NCBI GenBank assembly: GCA_964372275.1
Contig: CAYJRR010000049.1
Span: 827 to 31,898, forward strand
Direction of reading: 5' to 3'
Source of the DNA: CAYJRR01 sp964372275 [NCBI: uncultured bacterium]
GTDB taxonomy: Bacteria; CAYJRR01
DNA length: 31,072 nt
This document shows, piece by piece, positions 24,014 through 31,072 of the stretch. Within the stretch, counting starts at the first letter, position 1. Every line of letters begins with the position of its first letter. Under the pieces are notes generated by a model. That model was not told where the DNA came from, searched no databases, and saw nothing but the letters and a program-made list of their open reading frames with translations. Made by a program: the position numbers and the translations under genes.

Positions 24014-26806
24014 TCATCCCACCCTGGACAACAGGTCGGCGCGAAGGCGCTCGATCGCCGCCGGGTCGGTCACCTTCCCGCCGCCGACCCGGCGCACGTA
24101 GAAAGAGTCGGCGACCTGATCGACCTTGGTCGAGACGATGGCGACGCCGATGTCCAGTCCGAGGGTCGTCAGCCCCGAGGCGATGTCGAACAGGAGACCG
24201 AGGCGGTCGATCGCGTAGACGTCGACCACGGTGCTGTCGGCCGACGCGTCGTTGTGGATCTCGACGCGCGGCGGCTTCCCGGGGGGACGAGGGGCGCGGT
24301 AGCTCGGCGGACTCCGCTTCTGGATCAGCTCGGACGCCGTCTGCTTCCCGGTCAGCACCCACAGAAGGTCCCGCACCATGCGATCGACGGCGAGCAGGTC
24401 GACCGGACCGCCGTCGGGCCCGACCACGTCGAAGCGGTCGATGGCGATCCCGTCGGCCGCGGTGTGGATGCGCGCCGTCCGGATCGACATGCCGGCCGCC
24501 GCCAAGCTTCCCGCGAGGTCGGCGAACAGGCCGGCCCGGTCGGCCGCCTGGAACGTGATCTCGGTGGCGCGGCCCCCGCCGACCACCCGGGCTTGCACCC
24601 GCAATCCGGTCGCGGACGGAAGCTCGCCGAGGAGGAAGTCGTCGACGACGCTTTCGGGGTGGGTGGCGACGAAATAGCGCTCGGGCAGGTTCGCCAGGAA
24701 CCGGTCGAAGCGCTCCGCGTCCACCGTGCGGCGGCGCTCGGCCAAGAGCCGGCGCGCCGCTTCGGAGGTCGCCGCGCGGCGTTGCTTCGCCTCGTCGCGG
24801 ACGGCGGTCGCCCCCTGCTCCAGCAGCAGCGTCGTGCGTTGGTAGAGCTCGCGCAGCAGGGCCCCCTTCCAGTCGGTGTAGGTCGTGGGTCCCACGCTGG
24901 CGATGTCGCAAACGGTCAAGGCGTAGAGCAGCCGCAGTCGCTCGATCGTTCCTACCTTGGCCGCGAACCCGGCGATCGTTTCCGGGTCCGAGAGGTCGCG
25001 GCGCTGGGCCACGTGGCTCATCAGCAGGTGCTGCTCCATCAGAAAGTGGACGTCCTCCCGCTCGGATCCGGAGAGCCGGAGTTGCGCGGCGATGCGCGGG
25101 AGCATCCGCAGCCCGGCCTCGGTGTGTCCGCGTTCGCTCTTCCCGACGTCGTGCAGGAAGCTGCCGAGAACCAGTACGCGTGGCGGAAGGCCCTTGGCGA
25201 TCTCGTCGAGCACCGGCTCCCGCGCCCGGAAGGCGCCGCCGCGCAGGCGGTGCGCGTTCGCCGCGGCGAGCACCAGGTGCGTGTCGCAGGTGTAGACGTG
25301 GTAGGTGTCGTGCTGCACCCGGCAGTAGAGCGCTTCGAACTCCGGGAGGACGGCGGCGAGCGCTCCGAGGTCGTTCATTTCGAGGAGCGCCCGTTCGAGG
25401 CCGTCGCCGTCCGGAACGAGCAGCAACGACCAGAAGGCATCGACCACCTCCGCCCGATCGCGGTTCTCGGCGAGAAGGCGCCTCGACGCGCGCACCGTCT
25501 CGCGGGCCTCGGGATGGAGAGGCAGGCGCATCGCCGCGGCGACCTCGAACAGACGGATCAGCGCCACCGCGGACGGTTCCGTGCTTCGCGCCCGTCGGGG
25601 GCCTCCCCCGGTTGACGGTTCCGCGCTTCGCGCTCGTCGGGGGCCTCCCCCGGTTGACGGTTCCGCGCTTCGCGCTCGTCGGGGGCCTCCCCCGGTTCCC
25701 CCTGCTGCGCGGTCGGCGAAGGTCAGGCGTCCGCGGCGGACGCGGAATCCGGCCGGCGCGCGCGCGCGCAGCGATGAATCGCGCGGGCGCGAGGGGCGTG
25801 GGCCCAGGTCACGGGCCGCGCGGTGGAATCGCTCAGGGGCCCGGTCGACGACCAGTTGAAGGAAGCGCTGGATCGCCGCCATCGCCTGCGCGAGCGACTG
25901 CATGAACGGCTCGACGTCCGGAAACCCCAGGGCGGCGGCGGTCGCCGCCTGGCGGTCGAAGGAGAGGCGGTCCTCCTTGCGGCCGGCGAGGCGGTGGAGC
26001 GCGGCGCGCGCGCGCAGCAGCCGCTCGAAGGCGGCGTCGTGCTCGGCCAGGTCGTCCGGTCGCACCCGATTGCGCGCGACCAACCCGGAAAGGTCGGTCC
26101 GCCACACGGCGCGGGCGATCCAGGCGGCGGTATGCGCATCGCGCAGTCCGCCTTCCCCCTCCTTGAGGTTCGGCTCGTTGCGGGACACGGCGGCTCCGAA
26201 GCGTTCCCGCCGCCGGCCGATCTCGGCCAGCTTCGCGGCGACGAACCCCGGCTCGTCGACCCGGAACAGCTTCCGCTCCAGCTCCGAGGCGAAACGGCGG
26301 TACAGGTCGGCATCGCCGGCGACGAAGCGGTGGTCGAGGAGCGACGAGCGGGCGGTGACCTCGGCCTTTCCGACCGCGATGCACTCCGGGATCGTCCGTG
26401 CGGCGTGGCCGATCTCGAGGCCCGAGTCCCACAGCGCGTAGAGGACCTGCTCGACGACCGCGCGTGGCGCCGTCGCCTTCGTGCCGTCGGAGCCGGGGAA
26501 GACGAACAGCAGGTCGACGTCGGATTTGGGGGAGAGCTCTGCGCGGCCATATCCGCCGACGGCCACCAGCGCCAGGCCCGCCTCACGCGACGGGCGTCCG
26601 CGTTCGGCGATCCCGGGAAGCGACGGCTGCGCCAGCGCCTCGGAAAGTACGGTGGCGATCAGCCGGTCGACCCCCATCGCTCGGGCGCGCGCCTGCTCCC
26701 TCGCCAAACGCGTCTCTTCGGCGGCGGCGAGGTCCCGCTCGAGCGCGGCGACACGCTCCTTCAGCCGCTCACCACGATCGTCCTCCGGCGCGCTCGAACG
26801 GTTCAC
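24014..26806 (-). CDS. glnD: [Protein-PII] uridylyltransferase / uridylyl-removing enzyme
   Basis: Nitrogen sensor that uridylylates PII at low glutamine and removes UMP at high glutamine. In order: nucleotidyltransferase domain with VGGYGRAELSPKSDVDLLF (core at 84-98; the two Asp bind Mg-NTP), a PII-uridylyltransferase helical region, an HD hydrolase domain with FLHDVGKSERGHTEAG near residue 552 and the block MSHVAQRRDLSDPETIAGF, and two C-terminal ACT domains at about 745-790 (ADRAGLFADLAGSLAAAGMS) and 845-909 (IDRLGLLFDIASGLTTLG). The length of 930 residues is slightly above usual. Odd feature: residues 370-411 are three 14-residue repeats (GGGPRRARSAEPST) from an inserted DNA repeat between the transferase and HD domains. 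The GTG start overlaps the amidase stop (GTGA). Confidence 0.96.
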   Translation of the reverse strand: MNRSSAPEDDRGERLKERVAALERDLAAAEETRLAREQARARAMGVDRLIATVLSEALAQPSLPGIAERGRPSREAGLALVAVGGYGRAELSPKSDVDLLFVFPGSDGTKATAPRAVVEQVLYALWDSGLEIGHAARTIPECIAVGKAEVTARSSLLDHRFVAGDADLYRRFASELERKLFRVDEPGFVAAKLAEIGRRRERFGAAVSRNEPNLKEGEGGLRDAHTAAWIARAVWRTDLSGLVARNRVRPDDLAEHDAAFERLLRARAALHRLAGRKEDRLSFDRQAATAAALGFPDVEPFMQSLAQAMAAIQRFLQLVVDRAPERFHRAARDLGPRPSRPRDSSLRARAPAGFRVRRGRLTFADRAAGGTGGGPRRARSAEPSTGGGPRRARSAEPSTGGGPRRARSTEPSAVALIRLFEVAAAMRLPLHPEARETVRASRRLLAENRDRAEVVDAFWSLLLVPDGDGLERALLEMNDLGALAAVLPEFEALYCRVQHDTYHVYTCDTHLVLAAANAHRLRGGAFRAREPVLDEIAKGLPPRVLVLGSFLHDVGKSERGHTEAGLRMLPRIAAQLRLSGSEREDVHFLMEQHLLMSHVAQRRDLSDPETIAGFAAKVGTIERLRLLYALTVCDIASVGPTTYTDWKGALLRELYQRTTLLLEQGATAVRDEAKQRRAATSEAARRLLAERRRTVDAERFDRFLANLPERYFVATHPESVVDDFLLGELPSATGLRVQARVVGGGRATEITFQAADRAGLFADLAGSLAAAGMSIRTARIHTAADGIAIDRFDVVGPDGGPVDLLAVDRMVRDLLWVLTGKQTASELIQKRSPPSYRAPRPPGKPPRVEIHNDASADSTVVDVYAIDRLGLLFDIASGLTTLGLDIGVAIVSTKVDQVADSFYVRRVGGGKVTDPAAIERLRADLLSRVG
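25572..25697 (-). repeat. Three tandem 42-bp units of a GC-rich hairpin element inside glnD
   Basis: Units start at 25572, 25614 and 25656; the last two are identical and the first differs at a few bases. Each contains two potential hairpins: GGGGG facing CCCCC around three bases, and a GCGC-rich one. The length is a multiple of three, so glnD stays open, adding 14 residues per unit. The 31-bp core (25579-25609, 25621-25651, 25663-25693) occurs again in the neighbouring amidase gene in the opposite orientation. Confidence 0.95.
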
Positions 26807-28788
26807 GGTCCCTTGCTGGAGGCGGTCTTTCTCTTCGCGCCCGCCGTCGGTGGCTCGACGCTCCCGGCGCGCGAGTCGAGGTAGGCCGCCACGCCCTGCG
26901 CGACCGAGTCGGCGACCGCCAGCTGGTACTTCTCGTCGGAGAGCCGCTTCTCGTCGCGGGGGTTCGAGATGAACGAGGTCTCGACCAGGATCGCCGGCAT
27001 CTGCGCCGTGAGCAGGACGTAGAACAGCGCGCTCTTCACGCCATGGTCCTTCACCGACGGGTTGAAGCGCTTGACCTCCCGGTGGAGCTTCCGCTGCACG
27101 CTGTCGGCCAGCTCCGCCGACATCCGGGTGTACTCACCGCGGATCAGTCCCGCAAGGATGCTCTCCAGGTTCGACATCTTCTGCGGGCTTGTCGCGTTCT
27201 CGATGGCGGAGAGGCGGGCCGAAGCGGCGTCGGAGGCGGCGTCGGCGTAGTAGGTCTCGATCGCCGAAGTGCTCGTCCGACCCTCGGTCGAATTGCAGTG
27301 GATCGAGACGAACAGGTCCCCCTTCCCTTCGTTCGCGATCGCGCTGCGCTCCTCGAGCGCGAGGAAGGTGTCGTCCGACCGGGTGAGCACCGCGTCGTAG
27401 CCGAGATCGATCAGCTTCTTCTTGAGCTTCTTGGCGATCGAGAGGGTGACCACCTTTTCGCGCAGCCCGTGCACGCCGATCGCACCGGGATCGTGCCCGC
27501 CGTGGCCGGCGTCGACGTAGATCCGGCCGAACTTGACGCCGAGCTGCTCGAAGAGACCGAAACCTCCGGGGTCGTCCGCCAGCCGCTCCGCCCGCTTCTC
27601 GAGCAGCTCGGCGGAGGCGGATCCGCTCTCTTCCGGTGTCGGGGCGGCGGTGGCATGGGCGGCGGGCGAGCGCGACGGCGCCGACTTGGCGTTGACGTCG
27701 ACGATGATCCGGAACGGATCGTCGAGCTGTACGATTTCGTACCGGTCGACCGAACCGACGTCGAGCACCACTCGCACCACCTCGGGTCCGAACTGGGCGA
27801 CGCGGGCGCGCTGCAGGAGCCCATCGCCGATCGGGATCTCCCAGGCGTTGTCGAGCTTCGGCGCCTGGCCCTTCAACCCCTCTCCGACGCGGGCGCGGGA
27901 GAGGTCGAGGTAGATCCGCGGCGGCTTGTCGCCGTCGGCCGGAAGCTCGTGCGCCGTCCAGCCGACGCTTCCGCCGGCGTAGATCGCGACGCGCGTGTAG
28001 CCCTCGTTCGACCAGTGTTTCACCGCCGTCAGCGATTGGACTTCGGACGAGACCTCCCCGCCGCTCCGCGGCCGGGGCTTGGCCGCCGCTTCCGGGGCCG
28101 CGACCTTCGGCGCCGCGCCGCCTCCCATGGAGTTCGTCGCGGTCGCCGGCGTCGTCGATCCGGACCCAGGGGGTTCGGGGGAGGCCCCCGAGGAGCGCGA
28201 CGCGCGGGCCGCCTCGGGGGAGGCCCCCGAGGAGCGCGACGCGCGGGCCGTGCGGGGCTCGAGCGCGAGTTGCCGCCGCGCGTCGTTGACCATGTCCCCC
28301 TTCGGGTAGCGCTCGATCAGCGAGGTGAGCGCCGTGACCTCGGCCTCGTGCTTGTTCAGCAGGTGGAGCGCTTTCGCCTCCCAGAACAGGGCGTCGTCGG
28401 CGTAGTTCGAGGAGGCGTGCTCCGCGCTCAGGGTTCGGAAGGAGCCGACGGCGCTCTCCAGGTCGGTGCGAAGCCGGGAGACGTCGTAGAGCTCGCTGTA
28501 GAGCGTCCCGACGTTGTAGAGGGCGTCGTCCGCGAAGCCGCTCTTCGGGTACCGCTCCGCGACCGCCTTGAACTGGTCGATCGTGTCCTGCCACGTGTGG
28601 CGAAACCGGCGCTTCTCTTCGGAGGCGGACTTGAGCTGGCGGTAGGACGACTGCGCGGCGGCGTAGGCCTCGGCGGGACCCTCCGCGGCCGCGGTCTTCG
28701 GGGACAGCCCCAGGAGGATCGCAATCGACGCGAACGCCCACGCGGGACCGGACGGTCGGGGTGGGGAGATCGTTCGCACGCGTCGCAC
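26803..28788 (-). CDS. N-acetylmuramoyl-L-alanine amidase with TPR-like, AMIN and Amidase_3 domains
   Basis: Periplasmic zinc amidase that cuts the bond between N-acetylmuramic acid and L-Ala in peptidoglycan; AmiC-like, 661 residues. A signal peptide spans about 16-36 (AFASIAILLGLSPKTAAA). Then come TPR-like helices at about 38-165 (FKAVAERYPKSGFADDALYN), a low-complexity linker, an AMIN domain at about 238-345 (RVAIYAGGSVGW; VVRVVLDVGSVDRYEIVQL), and Amidase_3 from about 420 with IYVDAGHGGHDPGA (zinc His), LREKVVTLS (Glu), FVSIHCNS (His) and PAILVETSFISN (catalytic Glu near 601). Odd feature: residues 179-204 are two 13-residue repeats (ARASRSSGASPEA) from an inserted repeat. The GTG at 28788 is the longest start. 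It precedes glnD with a 4-base overlap. Confidence 0.95.
   Translation of the reverse strand: MRRVRTISPPRPSGPAWAFASIAILLGLSPKTAAAEGPAEAYAAAQSSYRQLKSASEEKRRFRHTWQDTIDQFKAVAERYPKSGFADDALYNVGTLYSELYDVSRLRTDLESAVGSFRTLSAEHASSNYADDALFWEAKALHLLNKHEAEVTALTSLIERYPKGDMVNDARRQLALEPRTARASRSSGASPEAARASRSSGASPEPPGSGSTTPATATNSMGGGAAPKVAAPEAAAKPRPRSGGEVSSEVQSLTAVKHWSNEGYTRVAIYAGGSVGWTAHELPADGDKPPRIYLDLSRARVGEGLKGQAPKLDNAWEIPIGDGLLQRARVAQFGPEVVRVVLDVGSVDRYEIVQLDDPFRIIVDVNAKSAPSRSPAAHATAAPTPEESGSASAELLEKRAERLADDPGGFGLFEQLGVKFGRIYVDAGHGGHDPGAIGVHGLREKVVTLSIAKKLKKKLIDLGYDAVLTRSDDTFLALEERSAIANEGKGDLFVSIHCNSTEGRTSTSAIETYYADAASDAASARLSAIENATSPQKMSNLESILAGLIRGEYTRMSAELADSVQRKLHREVKRFNPSVKDHGVKSALFYVLLTAQMPAILVETSFISNPRDEKRLSDEKYQLAVADSVAQGVAAYLDSRAGSVEPPTAGAKRKTASSKGP
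28175..28252 (+). repeat. Two tandem 39-bp units of the hairpin element inside the amidase gene
   Basis: Units start at 28175 and 28214 and are nearly identical. The 31-bp core (28177-28207 and 28216-28246) begins GGGGGAGGCCCCCGA and differs from the reverse complement of the glnD copies at only two positions. Being 39 bp long, each unit keeps the amidase frame open and adds 13 residues in the linker before the AMIN domain. Confidence 0.95.
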
Positions 28789-28790
28789 GG

Positions 28791-28820
28791 ATGGTACACC
28801 GTGCGGCGGCCGGTCGTCAC
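28791..28820 (-). promoter_or_regulatory. Possible internal promoter before the amidase gene
   Basis: On the minus strand GTGACG (28820-28815) and TACCAT (28796-28791) are 18 bases apart, with 5/6 and 4/6 matches. Transcription would begin at or inside the GTG at 28788, giving a leaderless message or pointing to a slightly later start (the GTG four codons in). Weak evidence. Confidence 0.2.
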
Positions 28821-29938
28821 GAACCGAGGGCCGACCAGACCGCGTCGTGGAATCGCGGGCGAAGCCGCCGGATCGACTCGTTCGAACGGTCGGGCCAGAC
28901 GCGATTGGTCAGGAGGACGACGACCGTTTCCGACGGCGGATCGATCCAGACCGACGTACCGGTGAAACCGGTGTGCCCGACGGCCGCCGCCGGCGGGCGG
29001 CTTCCCGCGGTCGAACCGCGCGCCGAAGGGGTGTCCCATCCGAGAGCCCACGTCGTTCCGGAAGGCTCCGCCTGCCGGGCGAAGAAGGTGCGCACCGTCT
29101 CCTCCCCGATCCACGACGCCCGCCCGTGCCAGGCGTCGAGGAGCGTGGAGACGAATCGACGGATCGATTCGGCATCGCCGAACAGTCCGGCGTGCCCCGA
29201 AACGCCGTCCATCGCATAGGCGTTCTCGTCGTCGACACGTCCGGTGAGCGTTCCTCGCGTCGGGTCGCGCTCGGTCGGCACGAACCGCGCCGTACGACGG
29301 TCGGCCGTCGCGGTGGAGAGCGGACGGAAGAAGAGACCCTCCGACGGACAGTCCCGGGCGAACAGCCGGTCGATCCGGTCGCGCCCAAGCCGCTCGATCG
29401 CCTCGGTGAGGAGGATGAAGTCGAGGTCGCCGTAGAGCGCCGCCGTGCCGGGGGGCGCCTCCGCCGCGGTGTCCCGCGCTCGCCGGAAGATCTCCGCCCG
29501 TCGGTCCGGACTCGACGCCGGGACCTCCAGATAAAACGGCCGCCAGGCGGGAAGACCGGCCGCGTGCGACAACAGCCGGCGAGGCGTGACGCCGGGGCCG
29601 GCCGCGACCGGTCCCGGCAGCAGCTCGGAGACCGGGCCGTCGAGCGGAAGCCGGCCGTCCTCGACGAAGAGCATCGCCAGCGACGCGGTCACCAGGGGCT
29701 TGGTCAGCGACGCAAGATCGAACACCGAGCGATCGTCGATCCCGGATCCGGCCGAGGCGCCCCCGTGCGCGCGGAGGAGGATCTCGTCGCCGCGCGAGAC
29801 GACCGCCTGGTAGCAGGGAAAGACCGGACCGACGGCGCGATCCAGGATCGCCTTCGCGGCGGCCAGCGGCGCCGATCGCCTCCTCGCGTCGCGGCGGCGG
29901 CGGGCACCGGGCGAGCGGCGCCGCGCGCCGGCGCTCAC
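28817..29938 (-). CDS. Serine hydrolase, class C beta-lactamase / penicillin-binding-protein-like
   Basis: Serine hydrolase of 373 residues with the beta-lactamase fold. The nucleophile motif SLTK is at 77-80 (DLASLTKPLVTAS). The second motif region is LYGDLDFILLTEAIERLG, where YxN is replaced by YGD. The third box is GHTGFTGTSVWIDP (HTG in place of KTG). RRLLSHAAGLPAW is also typical of the family. Such proteins act as peptidases or esterases on cell-wall peptides or small esters, and true antibiotic hydrolysis is not implied. The N-terminus is Arg-rich and has no signal peptide, so it seems cytosolic. The GTG start overlaps the ldcA stop (GTGA), which fixes it; the frame stays open further upstream inside ldcA. 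The link to LD-carboxypeptidase and amidase genes suggests muropeptide turnover. Confidence 0.9.
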   Translation of the reverse strand: MSAGARRRSPGARRRRDARRRSAPLAAAKAILDRAVGPVFPCYQAVVSRGDEILLRAHGGASAGSGIDDRSVFDLASLTKPLVTASLAMLFVEDGRLPLDGPVSELLPGPVAAGPGVTPRRLLSHAAGLPAWRPFYLEVPASSPDRRAEIFRRARDTAAEAPPGTAALYGDLDFILLTEAIERLGRDRIDRLFARDCPSEGLFFRPLSTATADRRTARFVPTERDPTRGTLTGRVDDENAYAMDGVSGHAGLFGDAESIRRFVSTLLDAWHGRASWIGEETVRTFFARQAEPSGTTWALGWDTPSARGSTAGSRPPAAAVGHTGFTGTSVWIDPPSETVVVLLTNRVWPDRSNESIRRLRPRFHDAVWSALGS

Positions 29939-30909
29939 GGTCCGCCCGCTCCGGTCGCGCCGGCGTCCGCGCGGAGCGTCACGGCGGACTCCATCGCCAC
30001 CAACCGTCCGGCATCGGCGTCGAGTCGGGCCCGGATCCCGACCGGCAGCGTGCGATTCTCGCCGTCGTGGCCGAACGGGAGGCCGGCCAGGACCGGCTTT
30101 CCGCAGGAACGGAAGCGCGACGCCAACACCGATTCGACGGGAACCGATGGATCGGCCGGATTGTCGCATCGCGAGAAGCGGCCGAGCGCCACCCCGGCCA
30201 CGGCGGAGAAGACCCCCGCGAGATCGAGCTGCGTCAGCATCCGGTCGACGCGAAACGGCTTCTCCCCCACCTCCTCCAGGAAGAGGATCGCCCCGTCGAG
30301 CTCGGGGAACCACGGCGTGCCGAGCAGCGAGACGATCAGCGACAACGTCCCGCCGACGAGCGGCCCGTCGGCGACGCCGCCCACGAGAGCCCGCCCCTCC
30401 CCCAGCACGCCCGTCGCCGACGGCCCCATCACGGCGCGCCGGAACGCGTCCCGCTCCGCCGGCTCGAGACCCACCTCCGCCATTCGTCCGGTGACCACCG
30501 GTCCGTGAAACGTCACCAGTCCCTCGCGAAGGAATGCGAGCAGAAGTGCCGTCACGTCGCTGAAGCCGAGCAGCACCTTCGGGCTTGCGGCAAGACGCGG
30601 CAGATCGAGGCGAGGAAGGAGCCGCATCGACCCGTAGCCGCCCCTTGCGCAAACGATCCCCGAGATCTGCGGGTCGAGGAACGCCTCGGTCAGCTCGTCG
30701 GCGCGTCGGGCGTCCGACCCGGCGAGGAACCCGTCCCGGTCGAACAGGTCGGGACGCCAGTCGACGTGGAATCCGAGCCGTTCGAACTCGGCGACGCCGC
30801 GCGCGAGGCGGTCGCGGTCGAACGGCGACGCCGGCGCGACGACGCGCAGCCGATCGCCGGCGCGAATCGCCGGCGGTTTGATCAGAGGCCGTCGAGAGAG
30901 TCGTGACAC
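29935..30909 (-). CDS. ldcA: LD-carboxypeptidase (peptidase family S66)
   Basis: Cytosolic enzyme that removes the terminal D-Ala from murein tetrapeptides during cell-wall recycling. The 324-residue length fits. The N-terminus has RAGDRLRVVAPASPFD. The catalytic Ser lies in CARGGYGSMRLLPRLD. The other triad members fit ILFLEEVGEKPFRVDRML (Glu) and LAGLPFGHDGENRTLPVG (His). LLGFSDVTALLLAF and the segment VGGTLSLIVSLLGTPW are also family blocks. No ATG is near; GTG at 30909 (VSRLSRRPLIKPPAIRAGD) is the best start but overlaps the preceding cytochrome gene by 28 bases and has no good Shine-Dalgarno, so the true start may be a few codons later. It heads the ldcA-serine hydrolase-amidase-glnD run. 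Confidence 0.95.
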   Translation of the reverse strand: MSRLSRRPLIKPPAIRAGDRLRVVAPASPFDRDRLARGVAEFERLGFHVDWRPDLFDRDGFLAGSDARRADELTEAFLDPQISGIVCARGGYGSMRLLPRLDLPRLAASPKVLLGFSDVTALLLAFLREGLVTFHGPVVTGRMAEVGLEPAERDAFRRAVMGPSATGVLGEGRALVGGVADGPLVGGTLSLIVSLLGTPWFPELDGAILFLEEVGEKPFRVDRMLTQLDLAGVFSAVAGVALGRFSRCDNPADPSVPVESVLASRFRSCGKPVLAGLPFGHDGENRTLPVGIRARLDADAGRLVAMESAVTLRADAGATGAGGP

Positions 30910-31072
30910 TTGAGGCAGGCGCTCGCGTTCTTGGCTTTCAAACCCTCTCCGGTGAACCCCGGAGGATGCGGATTGATTCGCATCGTCTGCGGCGAGTGGC
31001 AGGCGATGCACTCCTTCTCGTCGTGACAGGAGGCGCAGGCTTCGACGCTGGTCGGGGCGACCTGGGAGTGGT
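30882..31072 (-). CDS. Multiheme c-type cytochrome, C-terminal fragment
   Basis: This gene enters from the right edge; only its last 62 codons are present. They contain three heme-binding motifs: EACASCHDE, ECIACHSPQ and ACLKCHDSLDGL at the end. HPPGFTGEG and other His lie between the second and third and may be distal heme ligands. The spacing resembles periplasmic or outer-membrane multiheme cytochromes used in respiration. The full heme number, signal peptide and family are outside the window. The stop lies inside the 5' end of ldcA (28-base overlap), so ldcA may be cotranscribed with it. Confidence 0.85.
   Translation of the reverse strand, partial: HSQVAPTSVEACASCHDEKECIACHSPQTMRINPHPPGFTGEGLKAKNASACLKCHDSLDGL

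Noticed and set aside
26398-28965. Plus-strand open frame of 855 codons opposite glnD and the amidase
   Set aside because: Antisense to two confidently identified genes; composition is repetitive Arg/Gly without motifs.

Overview
The window is GC-rich DNA, densely packed with genes, from a Gram-negative bacterium. Signs of an outer membrane are a TonB-dependent receptor with an N-terminal carboxypeptidase-regulatory-like domain, many lipoproteins, an AMIN-type amidase and several c-type heme proteins. The gene mix (TonB receptor of the Oar/CarboxypepD type, M16 peptidase pairs, lipoprotein cytochromes ending in a planctomycete-type LLLTKP...WIxxGA tail, a cN-II-like nucleotidase, GTG and TTG starts) suggests Acidobacteriota or a myxobacteria-like lineage. 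That assignment is an inference. I see no rRNA, tRNA, CRISPR array, insertion sequence or phage gene.

Layout. Positions 1-174 hold the start of a minus-strand lipoprotein, divergent from a cN-II-type 5'-nucleotidase (222-1835, +). From 9130 down to 1878 runs a minus-strand operon with a good promoter at 9191-9220: TonB-dependent receptor, two acidic lipoproteins, and a 955-residue M16 metallopeptidase lipoprotein. Next on the plus strand come a secreted protein of unknown function, a translationally coupled matrixin-type metalloprotease with two PKD domains and a Cys-containing C-terminal sorting-type tail, a strong terminator, a CPBP intramembrane protease, and a second secreted unknown. Glutamate dehydrogenase follows on the minus strand (13619-14926).

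Positions 18659-15167 contain three tandem, overlapping paralogues of a lipoprotein mono-heme cytochrome, followed by a possible 46-residue lipoprotein. Positions 23756-18820 form one minus-strand run: metallophosphoesterase, thymidine kinase, Hsp33, and an active/inactive M16 peptidase pair. An intergenic region at 23757-24013 has hairpins and DnaA-box-like sequences. The last block (31072-24014, minus) encodes the tail of a multiheme cytochrome, LD-carboxypeptidase, a serine hydrolase, N-acetylmuramoyl-L-alanine amidase and GlnD, mostly with overlapping stop and start codons.

The most interesting items are: (i) a GC-rich hairpin element inserted in frame and tandemly repeated in both glnD and the neighbouring amidase gene, in opposite orientations; (ii) the matrixin with a Cys-type C-terminal tail beside a CPBP protease, which looks like a dedicated sorting-enzyme/substrate pair; (iii) the TonB receptor/lipoprotein/M16 operon, resembling an import-and-cleave system; and (iv) the three tandem lipoprotein cytochromes.
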